Translations under genes and position numbers: made by a program | Notes under the pieces: generated by a model | The model's input: only the letters and a program-made list of their open reading frames with translations | Database searches by the model: none | What the model was told of the DNA's origin: nothing | In this document: in pieces, positions 20,558 to 31,217 of the stretch | Position numbering within the stretch: the first letter of the stretch is position 1 | How the letters are laid out: each line of letters opens with the position of its first letter | Source: Zizania palustris | Lineage: Eukaryota; Streptophyta; Magnoliopsida; Poales; Poaceae | Assembly: GCA_019279435.1 (NCBI GenBank) | Contig: JAAALK010000287.1 | Location: 84,385,886-84,449,885 of the forward strand | DNA: 64,000 bases | Reading direction: 5' to 3'

Positions 20558-21560
20558 CTAGCACTCCGACATCCATTTGAAACTCTCAGACCCCTTTAGG
20601 GCTTTGAATATTGGAAGGCTTTGCACTGCTGATCTGGCTAGGAATCTGCTGAGGGCTGCGAGGCATCCTGTCAGCTTCTGGACTTGCTTCAAATTTTCCG
20701 GTGGAGCCATTCTTTGTAGTGCACTTATCTGCGTCGGGCTAGCTTTGATTCTTCTACTCGAAACTAAGTACCCTAGCAATTTTCCTGCTTGCGCCGTGAA
20801 TATACATTTTTCAGGGTTGAGGCGAACTCCACATGCTCGGAGGCTCTCAAAATTTTCTGCTAGGTCTAGACTATGCGTGTGCTTTACAACACTTTTTATT
20901 TCAATGTCATCCCTATAGGATTCAACATTTTGGCCTATTTGGTGACCTAGAGCCTTAGCAGTGAGACGTGAAAAAGTAGCCCCAGGATTCCGCAAGCCAA
21001 AGGGCATTCGTACATAATAGAATACTCTATGAGTTATAAAACTTGTCTTGGCTTTGTCTTCACGCATTAGCCAGATTTGATGATAACCGGAGTATGCGTA
21101 GAGGAAACTTAAGAGTTCGGAGCCGGCCGTAGAATCCACAAGTTGATCGATACGGGGCATAGGGTCGGAGTCTCGGGGGCATGCTTTATTTAAAGAAGTG
21201 AAATCAATACACATGTGCCACTTTCTGGAGCCTTTCTTCTTGATGAAGACGGGGTTAGCCAACCACTCTGTATGGGCTACCTCCCTGATGTTTCCAGCTC
21301 TCAGCAACTTTTCTACCACCGCTTTAGCGAGGTATGCTCTTTCGGTTGACAATTTGAAGAGGCCCTGGCGAATTGGTCGACCCTTAGGGTTGACGAGTAA
21401 GTTATGCTCAATAATGCTCCGGTCAACTCCGGGGATATCTTCGTCGGACGAAGCGAAGATATCTAAATTTTCTCAAACTACTTCTAGCGAAGTAGATATT
21501 TCCGAAGGTAACCCCTTACCAAATTGAATTGGATATTCTTTGCCTTCTTTCAGGATCATC
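20558..21560 (-). pseudogene. pol: Element A pol: reverse transcriptase
   Basis: Minus-strand Ty3/Gypsy RT: HTEWLANPVFIKKKGSRKW, CIDFTSLNKACPRDSDPMPR, LYAYSGYHQIWL, MPFGLRNPGATFSRL, then the active site, here SYRDDIEIKS. The usual YMDD is YRDD in this copy, and the adjoining IVIK is IEIK. Then LGYLVSSRRIKA and LARSAVQSLPIFKALKG follow. The block 20558-21352 is open, but the replaced Met and flanking stops make activity doubtful. Confidence 0.85.
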
Positions 21561-21664
21561 TTTGTGATCACATCACCTTCTGGGCTTGGCTTGAGGGAAA
21601 GGCTCTTCGAAGGGTCTGAGGACAGCAAAGTTTCCTCCGAGTGCTCCTGCACACAGTTTACTTG

Positions 21665-22194
21665 TTAAGGATCCAGAGGTGGGCCGTGGCCAAATTCTGC
21701 TCTCCGAGCTATGGCTTGGTCTACTAAAATTGTAAGAACTCCACCTTGCGTGGACATATTGAGACATAGATAATTGTGATGTGCCATGGCTCCGAATTGG
21801 TTCAGCATTCCTCTCCCAAAAATTGTGTTGTAAGAATACATGGCGGCGATGACATCGAAGATGACTTCCTCAACTCTAGCCAGGGGCCCCTCTCCGAAGG
21901 CAACCTCGAGGCCTATTTTTCCAAGGGCATCAAGAGGAGGACCTGAGAAGCCTTGGAGTGGGCGGGCTGCAGGAAGCAAGTGCCTTCGAGGAATACACAT
22001 TTGGTCGAAGGCTTGGTCGAAGAGTATATTAGCGGAGCTTCCACCGTCCACTAATATCCTTCGGACATCGACTCCTGCTATGTCAGCTGAAACAACAAGG
22101 GGGTCAGCATGGGGGAATTTCACCCTTACAACATCATGGGCAGAAAATGAAATAGGTACATGGGACCACTCGGGCATTTCTGCTGCCGAGTTCT
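21665..22194 (-). pseudogene. pol: Element A pol: aspartic protease region
   Basis: Minus-strand frame with ILVDGGSSANILFDQAFDQM, a retropepsin-type D-G-G motif of Tat elements, then FGRGMLNQFGAMAHHNYLCL and FGHGPPLDP. It matures Gag-Pol in related elements. The segment 21665-22177 is open (170 residues). Between it and RT (21560-21665) there is a linker. The same region lies in B (35308-36000) and, truncated, at the left edge of C (38130). Confidence 0.8.
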
Positions 22195-22438
22195 AAGTCC
22201 CTATATGTCCTACTTCGTGAACATAATCCCTTTGCTGATGCTTTGACATATTACCAAGGGTCCCCCCTCCGAAGATGGGTCAGACCACCCACTTGCCGCG
22301 ATCTTGAGGGTCCTCTTGCTTCGGTGGTGGCATAATGTTGGCCACCGGAAGCTACACTGGTGCTTCAGGGTTGCCAGCCCACCCCACAGCTTGTACAGGC
22401 TCCGATCGTGTTACTAGAGGAGCTCGATCTGTAGTGCC

Positions 22439-23722
22439 TCACCCTAAAATTCTCCCTAGGTACTTACCCCGGAGAGCCAGTATAGACTTACAGTCTTTTG
22501 TGGCATAGCTTCTGTTTTCACCATGCACACAACAAAAAAGAGCCTGGCATGGGCCAGCCAGTTTTTCTTGTGGCTTCGAAGTACTATCCTTATTACCTTG
22601 AGCTTGTTGATAGTTGAATGGCACCTTAGGAGCGGAGGGTGCAATTCTCAACACTTCGGAGCAGAAGTGTCTCTTTCCTCTTCTATGATCATTAGGGCGA
22701 TTATCGGAGGGGACTTGCAGAGGAATCGGAGCTTCTGGCTCTAGCTTAACTTCTCGAGGGATGGCTGGCGTAGGCACCACAGTTCTTCGGAGGAAGCCTT
22801 CTTCTGCCTTGGCATATTGTTCAAAGTATGACATTAGTTGTGCTACTGAGGACATCGACTTCTAGTTAAGTTTGCTGAGGAGGTCTGGATTTAAAACAGC
22901 TTCGCGCACCGCATCCACCACAAAATATGTAGACATTCCTTTTATCTGGAACTTGGTGTGGGTGAAGCGTGTGAAGTATTCTCGAAGGGTCTCTCCTGTC
23001 TGCTGCTTCACCTTAAAAAGGCTCCCAGTAGACATTGGGGCTACAAATGTCCCCTAGAAATTACTCACGAATTTCCTTTTTAATTGCTCCCACGACTTGA
23101 TTGATCATGGCTTTAGAGACCAGAACCAACAAAGGGCCACACCTTTCAACGCTAGGGGGAAACATTTTGCCATTGTATTTCGGATCTGTCCGTTGGCTTC
23201 TATTGCAAGGGTGTAAGAATGAGAAAATTCTCCGGGATCAGACCCTCCGTAGTACTTGTGCACCTTTGAGGCTCTAAACCTGGGATCGAAGCGCACCTTC
23301 TGCAAGTCTAGATGCAGCGGGGATTCATTGTCAAAGGAGGCATTCTCAACATCTTCTTGGACTTGAGGAGCTTAGGGATAATCATCAGGATCACCATATT
23401 GATGCACTTCCAAAGCAGGAGGGATGGCTTGAGAGCGAAGCTTGTCTGCAGCCTCCTGTCTCCATCTTGCTACTTCTGCCTGAAGCTGCGCTACCTGAGC
23501 AGCCGCATCCTCAGGAAGGTCTTCGCTTCCTCCAGAGGGGTCCTCCAAGTCTTGAGAACCGACATAATCAGTTCGAAGTATAGACGGAGCTACCCAAGGT
23601 GCTCTGGCTACTCGAGGTCTAATGACTACTTCGGGAGTTTGGGGAACAACTGAAGGTCATGCACCTTGGGTCCGAGGGGACCTTCAGGGAGGATCGGTGG
23701 CTAGACTCCTCTTAGGAGGCAT
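22439..23722 (-). pseudogene. gag: Element A gag
   Basis: The start is placed at the minus-strand ATG at 23720-23722, as in B (MPPKRSL-type start). The retrotransposon gag domain shows as MAKCFPLALKGVALCWFWSL (about 23110-23170). A Tat-type zinc knuckle shows as CCVHGENRSYATKDC (about 22490-22535), where the third ligand His is Tyr in this copy. Several stops and frameshifts separate 23105-23305 and 22439-22855. Gag forms the particle and binds RNA. Confidence 0.75.
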
Positions 23723-23906
23723 GACATACGTAGCTAAGGTCCAAAGACCACAGGCTTCGAACGATTGAGGAAGGCGAGGAAAGGCCTTCGAACTACACTT
23801 CGAAGCCCCTTGCCGAAGGGTGCATGGAATATTGAGACTTCGAAACTCCCTCTCCAAGCACTCTTCAAAATACAGGCAGTGGTAGAGAACTAGCTTTTAG
23901 AACTAG

Positions 23907-23927
23907 GCTCCCCACAGGAGACGCCAA
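23907..23927 (-). other. Primer binding site of element A
   Basis: Directly inside the 5' LTR the minus strand reads TTGGCGTCTCCTGTGGGGAG. Element B has TTGGCGCCGTCCGTGGGGAA at the same place, so this copy has mutated. I do not assign the tRNA. Confidence 0.6.
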
Positions 23928-23928
23928 C

Positions 23929-24422
23929 TATTGGCGTAACGGATTACGCTAACAGGTTCTTTAATTTTAAGAACTAACAAACGAAGTTTTTGTGAAAGCA
24001 AACTAGCTCAAGACTCCGAATAGGATAATAGCTCGAAGTAGTTCGAAGTTGTGTATTGAATATCTGATTATTCGATCTCTATTACAGGATGAGAAGGGGG
24101 GTATTTATAGGTAAAAACTCTAAGGAAAAGACCTTTTTACCCCTCAATTACAACCGACATAGTGGAAACTATTTCGGTACCCTGAATAGGGCTAATATGG
24201 TAGAGTATATTCAAAGGAGGTAGATAAAGTAGATGTCCCATCCTTATGGTTGTTTTCCACTGCGGAGGGGAAGCCTTCGGAGGGTCTCTTCGGACCGTAG
24301 CCTGGACGAACCCTCCGGCTTTAACCCTTACAACTAGAGACAAGTCTTAGACTTGGGGATTATGATTTATCTTTGTCTTAGAATCTTTGAAGATCCCGAG
24401 GATGAAGTATTTTCTCCCAACT
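23929..24422 (-). repeat. 5' LTR of element A
   Basis: Mate of 12781-13271. On the minus strand a TATA box (TATAAATACCCCCC) lies at 24102-24109, so this LTR keeps the promoter. Its ends have drifted: TATTGGCG for TGTTGGCG on the left and CCCAACT for CCCAACA on the right. Confidence 0.9.
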
Positions 24423-24427
24423 GTATC

Positions 24428-25140
24428 TTGTTTGCATTGCTTGATTTGCAAACCAAGGAAAAAGTTCAGCTCACCCATCATCGACATCTTGAAATCCCTG
24501 CTAATAGAATCTGCAAACTCAACAACAAGAGCATGAGAAGAGCCACAAAAAATGATGTCATTGACATATATCTGAACAAGAAAGAAATCTTTGCCATTTT
24601 TGAGAGTAAATAGGGTTTTGTCAATAGAGCCCATTCTATACCAATGCTCTAGCAAAAATGACCTAAGCCGGTCATGCCAAGCCCGAGGTGCCTGCTTGAG
24701 CCCATACAAAGCTTTATGAAGTTTAAAGACTCTATGGTGGCACTTGGAATGTTTAAAACTAGGGGGTTGTTTGACAAAAATATCATATCCTATAAAACCA
24801 TGTAGGAAAGTACTTTTGACATCTATTTGAAAAAGTTGGAAACCACGAGAAGATGAAAAAGCAAGCAAAATCCTAATAACCTGAAATCGAGTTACAAGAA
24901 CATAGGTCTCTCCAAAATAAATCCCCTCGACTTGAGAGTAACCCTGAGCAACAAGTCTAGCCTTGTTTCTCACAACAGACCTATCCTCCCCCTGTTTGTT
25001 TTTGAAAATCCTTTTTGTGCCAATGATATGAACATTAGGAGGTGGTTCTTCAAGGACCCAGACATGGTTTCTCTCAAAAATTTTATGTTCTTCATGCATG
25101 ACATTAATCCAACTAGAATCAGATAAAGCATGACTAATAT
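24428..25140 (-). pseudogene. pol: Copia-3 pol: first part of RT
   Basis: Copia RT on the minus strand: VWVLEEPPPNVHIIGTKRIF, KARLVAQGYSQVEGI, FQLFQIDVKSTFLHGFI, LHKALYGLKQAPRAWHDRL, then the active site YVNDIIFCG, where YVDD has become YVND, and MGELNFFLGLQIKQ. The frame is open 24428-25099 and continues past element A at 12775. Few stops are present, so Copia-3 is less decayed than Copia-1. Confidence 0.85.
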
Positions 25141-25435
25141 CTAGGGCCTCAAAAAAGCAACAAAAGTAGAATTTGTAAAGTGAGCATGAGATTGAGTTAC
25201 CCTTTCATTTAACTCATTGATGATCTGGCAAGGAGGGTGATGTCGCTAAATGCGAATTAGAGGTTCTTGTCGAGAGAGAATTCCCCTCAACACTTGATGG
25301 AGTGTGCTCGAAGTTTGTCAAAGTTGATGCTTCAGGCCCTCTTGCTGAAGTAGAGGAAATAGGGTCCACTTTAGGGGTTGCCATAGTGGGAGGTAGGGAA
25401 TCATCCTCATGCTCTTCGAAGTCTGATGGATCTTC
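25141..25435 (-). pseudogene. Copia-3 integrase-RT linker
   Basis: Minus-strand Ser/Thr/Glu-rich, low-complexity sequence with frameshifts between the integrase end (25436) and RT. Such linkers are poorly conserved in Copia elements. Confidence 0.4.
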
Positions 25436-26300
25436 CTATACAAAGATGGTTTCATCCAAATCTTGTTCACTAGCAAGCTCAAAATAAGTACTAACACAAG
25501 GAGAAGATTCATAAAAAGTCAAATCACATGACTTGATGACAGTGTTAGTATCAAGGTTAAAAACACGATATGAATAACCATGAAGAGAATAGCCAAAAAA
25601 CATACCATCAGAAGAACATGACTCAAATTTGTCAAGATTACCTCGTTTTAGAATGAAGCACCGACATCCAAAAACTCTTGAATGAGTAACATTGGTCTTC
25701 CTTCTAAAACATAGCTCATAAGATGTCAAATTCAAAAGTGAGCGCAAGAAAATCTGGTTGGAGATGTAACAGGCGGTGCTCATGGTCTCAACCCAAAATC
25801 TTCTAGTAGTCCTATGCTCAACGAGCATTGACCTAGCCATCTCCACGAGAGTGCAATTCTTCCTCTCAACAACTCCATTTTGTTGAGGACCCCGCAGAGC
25901 AAAAAATTGGTGTTCAATGCCATGCTCAAGGCAAAAGTCAACAAAGAAACTATTCTTGAACTCGGTGCCATTATCACTTCTGATTGCTTTCATTGCACTA
26001 GTGAGTTCTTCGAATAGTCTTAAAGCTAAGATCCGAAAGTGTGAAAATAGTTTATCTCTGCTTGCAAGAAAGAAGACCCAATAATAATGGGAGTAGTCAT
26101 CCACCACGACAAAGACATACCATTTTCCTCTAACTGAACTAACTCTATTAGGCCCAACTGTTTCCATATAGTGATGTTCTCCATGTTATTTAGTCATCAC
26201 CAGATTGACTAGTGAGTGAGAGGCAGCCACCATCTTTCCATGATGATAAGGAGCACAAACAACATTCATCTCAAACCTGAGCTTGGACAATCAAATGATC
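25436..26300 (-). pseudogene. pol: Copia-3 pol: integrase
   Basis: Minus-strand Copia integrase. First catalytic position reads METVGPNRVSS, where the usual HMDTVGP Asp has become Glu. The other two are present: AIRSDNGTEFKNSF and QQNGVVERKNCTLV. SYELCFRRKTNVTHSRVFG and the C-terminal FGYSLHGYSYRVFN follow. The block 25436-26167 is open; the zinc-binding part (26170-26380) has frameshifts. Confidence 0.85.
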
Positions 26301-26384
26301 AAGCCTAGGGCACTCAGTCGAACGAGCAAGTCAAAGCTCATATGCCCTAGTCTCCTATGCCACATCCAGAGCTCAGAAGAAGGT

Positions 26385-26780
26385 TTAGCAATAAAGTAAT
26401 GAGAAGACCAAAAGACTCAGAAAATCATATCCAAAGACCTTCCCAATTCCTGAAATCTTGCAAATTATAGCAACAGAAGAGTCAAGAACTTGAGAAGTAT
26501 CACGTCTAAAATGCACTTTTAAGCCCTCATCAAGAAGTGGGGATACCGAAAGCAAATTGTATCCCAAATGCTCAACCAAAACGACTTCTTTGAGAGTGAA
26601 ATTTTCATTAATTGTTACCATTTCTTTACCTTTCACTCTTCCTATTCGATTGTTTCTGAAGGTGATGTACTCATGTTGTTGGGTCGAAGTGAGGGTAGAT
26701 AACCATGATGACTTCCTGGTCATGTGTCGCAAACAACCGAAATCGATGATCCACTTGTTCTCCATACCTCTGTTTGCCAC
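26385..26780 (-). pseudogene. pol: Copia-3 pol: protease region
   Basis: Minus-strand frame with KWIIDFGCLRHMTRKSSWL, the Copia protease site with DSG changed to DFG, then YITFRNNRIGRVKGKEMV, FTLKEVVLVEHLGYNLLSVS, the typical protease-to-integrase connection. Open for 131 residues. The replaced Ser beside the catalytic Asp suggests an inactive enzyme. Confidence 0.8.
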
Positions 26781-27113
26781 TTACATATGAAGAAAATGTC
26801 TCGAGTACTCAGTGCTAGGGTAAGTGAAAAACTTTCTAGGAATCTAAAGGGCCAGAAGTAAAAGCAGTAGACTACACATTAGTAGAATGCAAATAATGAT
26901 AAAAACACGGGGTGTACCAATATGACAAAAACTAGAACCAAGATGAGGTCTGTCAACCTATCGAGGAGCAAAGCCTCTTACATGAGATCTAGTACCATAT
27001 GAGTCATGGTAAGATCTACGCTAGGAAAATCCTCTATCTTAAGAATGTTGAGCCTCTCTAAAGCATGAAAAAGGATGCGAGAGAACTCATATATACCAAC
27101 AGGTGGATGATAT
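26781..27113 (-). pseudogene. Copia-3 gag-protease connection, degraded
   Basis: Minus-strand sequence between the protease (26780) and the solo LTR (27113). A short PPVGIYEFSRIL-like gag tail can be read next to the LTR border, followed by stops and shifts. Confidence 0.4.
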
Positions 27114-28010
27114 TGTTGGGGAATGGGGAAGCTACGCTAGTCTGCAATTTCAAAACATTTTCCCAAAGCCCAAGAACCATACGCATGAAGGATCATAGAT
27201 CGGTACCTTCTAGCACAAGACGAGTAGGTGTAGCGGAATAATATGTCGAGGAAGCACGTCCTCACTAATATTCGCCTCGCTCCGATCGTTCCTCGGCGAT
27301 CCAATCGATAAAGTCAATGAAGGTGTTCATGTGAAGAAGTCCACGAGTGTCGCTATTGGAGCAATGCCTCCATGGTATCAACACGTCTAGGGATGGGATC
27401 CTTCCCACATCGGCGTGCTAGCACCTATCATGATAAACGGGAGATTCCTCAATCTCAACTTTTGAGATCAAGAAAGGGAGGAGAGTAGTTCTTGGCGGCT
27501 AGGTCTAAACTATCAATTACATGACTTCCAAGATCTCCTCCTCCTCTCTTTATATAGAGGTAAGAGCCCCTAGTCTCCAACAATTCAAAACTAACAAATT
27601 AGTTTCAACCAAATCGAGACCCAACAAATCCAATGTATTATGACAGTATTGGAACTTTTGATCCAATATCAGAACTTCCGATTAGAGCATTCGGACTCCA
27701 ATTCTAGGTAGCATCAGAACTTCTGATAGCTCCTATCGGATCTTCCGATCAGTGCAATTTGTCCCAATATTCATTGGAATTTCTAGTTTCAACTATGTGT
27801 CTCTAATTAGAAATTATCAGAACTTCCGATACATATCGGAACTTCCAATTTGAGCTATCTGTTTCATAAACAATAAATTATCAGAACATCTATTACCGCA
27901 TCAAAACTTCTGATTTGAGCTCTCTATTTCAATTAAGAAAATAATTAGAACTTCTGATTCCAAATTGGAACTTCTAATTTAATCAGAATTTTCTTGGGAC
28001 TGTTCCTTCA
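27114..28010 (-). repeat. Solo LTR (897 bp) in Copia-3 gag
   Basis: Plus reading TGTTGGGGAATGG to GGACTGTTCCTTCA, flanked by GATAT (27109-27113) and GATAC (28011-28015), a TSD with one change. It splits the gag frame of Copia-3. On the minus strand a TATATAAAG box lies near 27546-27556, giving orientation. 27640-27985 holds many degenerate copies of a palindrome-like ATCGGAACTTCCGAT motif. No coding sequence. The family is not recognised. Confidence 0.65.
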
Positions 28011-28270
28011 GATACATGTCCCATGCACTCAACTCCCAAGAGCGTCGCTCATCCTTTATGTGACGGAAACAAAAACCAATCAAATGACCCACCCTCTGAT
28101 AATAACAATAATGAAAAAACCTCTTGGGTGCTGGGGCATTGGTAACTTGGGCTTTCCTCACAGGTGTAGGACCAAGAGTAGTGACCAGAGGGGGGAAGGT
28201 GAATGGGCGCCTTGACAAATTCATTCGAATCGATGGCCTTCTCCGAATACCCAAGGCTCCTCAAGAGATA
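28011..28270 (-). pseudogene. gag: Copia-3 gag fragment with degenerate zinc knuckle
   Basis: Minus-strand frame 28254-27979 contains FHYCYYQRVGHLIGFCF, a Copia CCHC knuckle in which the second Cys is Gln. The frame is cut by the solo LTR at 28010. Upstream capsid sequence is not found to the right of 28270. Confidence 0.55.
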
Positions 28271-28610
28271 ACCAAAATCTCAAACTAAAAATACAGATGA
28301 AAACCTAGTGCTTTCACTCTCTTGTCAGATATGATATGAAGTGACAGTGGGAGAGATCACAAACACTGAAAATATTCTAGCCTAAAACAACTAGTGTCCA
28401 AATCAAAAAGACCCCTCCGCAATGCTTAAAGGCATATTAAAGATCATTTAACTCACATGCATTTCAAATGAACATCCATTCCATAAGAAAACATTGGTAC
28501 TTCATAAAGCAGAACATCCATAGAACACAGGAAATTAATCAAACACTAGGCGTACCCATAGGTCTCACAAGCATATCATCAAATACCTCATCCACATAGA
28601 AGTATAGAGT
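28271..28610. other. Unassigned AT-rich stretch between Copia-3 and element B
   Basis: No coding likeness, LTR end or repeat seen. It contains the deletion or insertion border between Copia-3 and the truncated left end of B. May be Copia-3 leader or older host-element sequence. Confidence 0.3.
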
Positions 28611-28648
28611 ATCTGTAGTTTTTCTAAACAGATTGTTACCTTATTTCA

Positions 28649-29300
28649 ATGGCTCCATTGGTGTTGGCTCTAGAGCAGATAGCTCGGGCTGCGGAGAGGG
28701 TACTCGGGGACCCTACCACAATTGAGAAGTAGTGGAGGGTTGAGCTGGTTGGGAGCTGGGAACACTCCAACCAAGTGTGGAGCGCACTCGGAATCGAAGC
28801 TCCTTCACTTCCAAGCTTCGACCCAGCAGGCCTATTCTCTCGAAAGAGGAAGGTTGCTGCTGGGACCTCCAAGACTGTGAAGACTCATGTGAAGAAGGCA
28901 ACATAGAAAGACAAACTCCCTTCACCTCCAGCGTCTCCACCTTCGCTCGACATTCGGAGCTCTTCTTCAGAGGAGTCTGAAGAGGAGGAGACCTCAGAGG
29001 CCCGAATGGGGAGGGAGCTTGAAGCTCTATTGATGGAAGGCGGCAAGGGGGATTCCCGGGTTGAGACCGAGGATCCACCTCGGGTGGAAATCAGAGCAAC
29101 GCCGACAGACGAAGAGAATGTGTCGATCCGAACTGAGCCCATAGGGGTTCAGGGAATGGAGCCGGAAGGCCCTGGTTTGCCCGTGATCATAGTAGTGACG
29201 ACGGAGGTAAGGGCCTCGATGTCTACTACTCCTGCCCAAACTTCGAGGGAGGACATCGAGGAGTACCTCAGGATGTATGAGTTTCTGGGGATCCTATAAT
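28649..29300 (+). pseudogene. Antisense gene of B, exon 2
   Basis: Corresponds to A 14753-15305. The 3' splice AG before it is changed (TTATTTCAAT instead of TTTTTTCAG), which also creates an ATG at 28649. Reads APLVLALEQIARAAERVLG, then a Lys/Thr basic patch and a strongly acidic SSSEESEEEETSEARMGREL region (about 28953-29010). Stops at about 28730 and 28902. The exon ends near 29320 at GAG|GTAAG. No exon 1 upstream. Confidence 0.55.
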
Positions 29301-29418
29301 CCTTCCTCAAAATATAGGTAGAGGTAAGTCTTCAATCTTTATTTCTTGATATACCTGAAATAATTTCATTGTATTGGTAATATCTTTTAGATAATTGATG
29401 AATACCTTATGTTTGTAG

Positions 29419-29900
29419 ATGCTTCAGGGAGCAATATGGCTCTGGCCCAAGATAGAGCCTCCGTTCCAGCTGGGGACGAGGCTCCAACAGGGGAGGTAGC
29501 TCCAGCGACAAAGGTTACTTCTGTTGGAGTTGCTTTAGCTGAGGGGGTCGCTCTTGCAGATGGATACACTCTGATGGAAGAGGTGGCTCTGGTGGCTCCT
29601 GCATTGGGGAGAGGTAAAGGCAAAACTTGGCCTAGGCCTCTCCCTTCTTCGATGATGATGCCATCAACAAACAATCCTTCGGTGGATGCTTCGGAAGAAG
29701 ACCCTGCCGAAGATGACCAGAGAGCCCTGTCTTTGCTCCCGCTATTAGCTTCGTTCTTGGAGCAACGGACAAGGCTCCGGTCTCTCCTGCAGCCTTTGGC
29801 TGAAAAGAGCCAAGAGGTTGGCAACTCTGAGTTGGTGTCTGCGCTGAGCGAGGCCAGTGGATCGGAGTTAGGCCTAGCCCTCGAAAGAGATACCCTCTAG
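29419..29900 (+). pseudogene. Antisense gene of B, exon 3
   Basis: Follows a TTTGTAG acceptor (29418). Cleanest copy of this exon: open from 29409 to 29900. Ala/Val/Glu-rich with GDEAPTGEVAP and DASEEDPAEDDQRALSLLPL, then SELVSALSEASGSELGLALE. Ends with TAG at 29898-29900, the same place as in A and C. The GT donor of A (15873) is CT here, so this copy could not splice at that site. Confidence 0.6.
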
Positions 29901-29968
29901 CTATGCAAGAAACATAGAGTACATTTAATTCATTGAAATTATATCGTACATACTTTATTTTTTGAAGA

Positions 29969-30835
29969 AATTTGTTCTTGCTAGAGAGACACTGACTTCC
30001 AACGAGCTCAAGATTAATCGACTCAAAAGGAAGCTTATAGCGCTTCAGAGGGCCCTAAAGGGCTCCGAAGATAAGTCCCTGCGATTAGAGGAAGAACTCC
30101 TTGAAGAGCATAGGACAAAGGCCATAGCAGAGGAAGCGCTCTGAATGGAGCATCATTCTTATGCCGGCCTTGCATCTTCGAATAAGGAACTCCAAGCCGA
30201 GCGAATGGTGTTGAGGGCTGAAGTTGAAAAGCTTCGAGCAATGGAGGCATCTTCTGGGGCTGAACTCATGTAGCTCCGAGAGGCGCTTCAGCAAGCGCTG
30301 TCTCAGAAGAATTACTTAATGACAAAGATAGTTGAACTCTCCCCCATCGCTACCGAGAAGACAAAGGCCGAGATGAGGTATGGCGAGGCGACCGATCAAA
30401 CCATGGACACTCTCTGGGGTGTTCTGCAATATTTTGGAACAGTGTGCCCATCTTCTTCAGCTGCGGCAAATGAGTCCCTCGACCGAAAGCTCAAGATGAT
30501 CTAAGCGGCGACCAAGATGATAAAAGGTTCCGATACTCACTATGGAGAAATCTTCGGGCATGTAGCCGGGATTGGAGTCCTTCATCATCTAGAAGCCATT
30601 GGGGTCTCCGTTGCTCCAGCGAAGGGTTCAACACCACAAGCTTTGCTGACAAAGGCTTGCTCCGACCATCTCTGGATATGACTTCAGCTTGGGAAGCCTT
30701 CCGGGAGACCTGGAAAGCAGATAACGAAGCTGCGGCTAAAGCGTGGATTGTTGAAGCCCGTTGGCAGAGGCAAATTCAAATGAGGCCTCCTGCTCCACCT
30801 CCACCAAGTGCTCTGCCTATGGACCAGAAGTTTTA
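29969..30835 (+). pseudogene. Antisense gene of B, exon 4: coiled-coil part
   Basis: Coiled-coil sequence (NELKINRLKRKLIALQRALK, LRLEEELLEEHRTKAIAEEA) then TLWGVLQYFGTVCPSSSAAA and HYGEIFGHVAGIGVLHHLE, collinear with A 15940-16795. Stops at about 30142, 30271 and 30502, and a frameshift near 30625. Ends near 30835 with TAG, as in A. Confidence 0.6.
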
Positions 30836-30926
30836 GCTTCTATGGCACTTTATTATGTAAAAAATACTTTGTAATGTTCTTTTATTTCAATGAATGAAAA
30901 GCCTTTGCTCGGATGTTTGTTTTTAG

Positions 30927-31217
30927 GTTTTGCCACATGCTTCGGATCTTGATCTCGAAGTATTGGAGCTTGATGAAGGGCTTTGCCAACAATGGGCTAT
31001 TCTCGAAAGCTTAAGGCCTTATTGGCGCTCGCGATTTTCTATTCCTCGAGGGGAACATGGAGAAATAGCACCTGATGTTTGTAGCAAAGTCCTTTCTTAT
31101 ATTAAAGAAGAGGATAAAGTAGTAGCATCTTCATCTTCGGAGGACATTGATTGGTCCGAAGAAGACTACATTGGTGAGGAGCAAGCGGAGAGAAGCCCCA
31201 AACGACTTCGAACCTAG
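30927..31217 (+). CDS. Small conserved ORF or last exon of the antisense gene in B
   Basis: Follows TTTTTAG at 30926. LELDEGLCQQWAILESLRPY, SRFSIPRGEHGEIAPDVCSK, VLSYIKEEDKVVASSSSED and IDWSEEDY; ends at TAG 31215-31217. Close to A 16903-17268 and C 42330-43131. The three copies keep the frame while neighbouring parts have broken, which suggests past selection on the protein. No known family recognised. Confidence 0.5.
   Translation, partial: VLPHASDLDLEVLELDEGLCQQWAILESLRPYWRSRFSIPRGEHGEIAPDVCSKVLSYIKEEDKVVASSSSEDIDWSEEDYIGEEQAERSPKRLRT

Larger units (their letters stand above)
12781..24422 (-). mobile_element. Element A: complete Tat-type Gypsy, minus strand
   Basis: Two LTRs (12781-13271 and 23929-24422) bracket an ~10.6-kb interior. 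Flanks are GTACC (12776-12780) and GTATC (24423-24427), a TSD with one change. Gag, protease, RT, RNase H and integrase run right to left on the minus strand (23722-18380). On the plus strand, between pol and the left LTR, is a separate spliced gene (13782-17268). This layout is known for the Tat lineage (Grande, Retand, RIRE2-like). By eye I count about 45 differences between the LTRs over ~490 bases, so the insertion is not recent. All coding parts carry stops. Confidence 0.85.
11943..28270 (-). mobile_element. Copia-3: minus-strand Copia element, split by element A and a solo LTR
   Basis: Minus-strand Copia domains occur in the expected order from right to left: gag zinc knuckle (28011-28254), protease (26385-26780), integrase (25436-26300), RT first part (24428-25140), then after element A (12781-24422) RT end and RNase H (11943-12775). 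The RT frame continues across the two borders of A, which proves nesting. No LTR of Copia-3 is visible: the left end joins Copia-1, the right end fades out around 28270. It differs in sequence from Copia-1/2. Confidence 0.8.

Noticed and set aside
20558..21527. Plus-strand frames of ~110 residues opposite RT of A
   Set aside because: Antisense shadows of conserved RT sequence with no likeness of their own.
28636..29239. Several 70-120-residue minus-strand frames
   Set aside because: Shadows of the plus-strand antisense gene of B, whose order and sequence match A and C.
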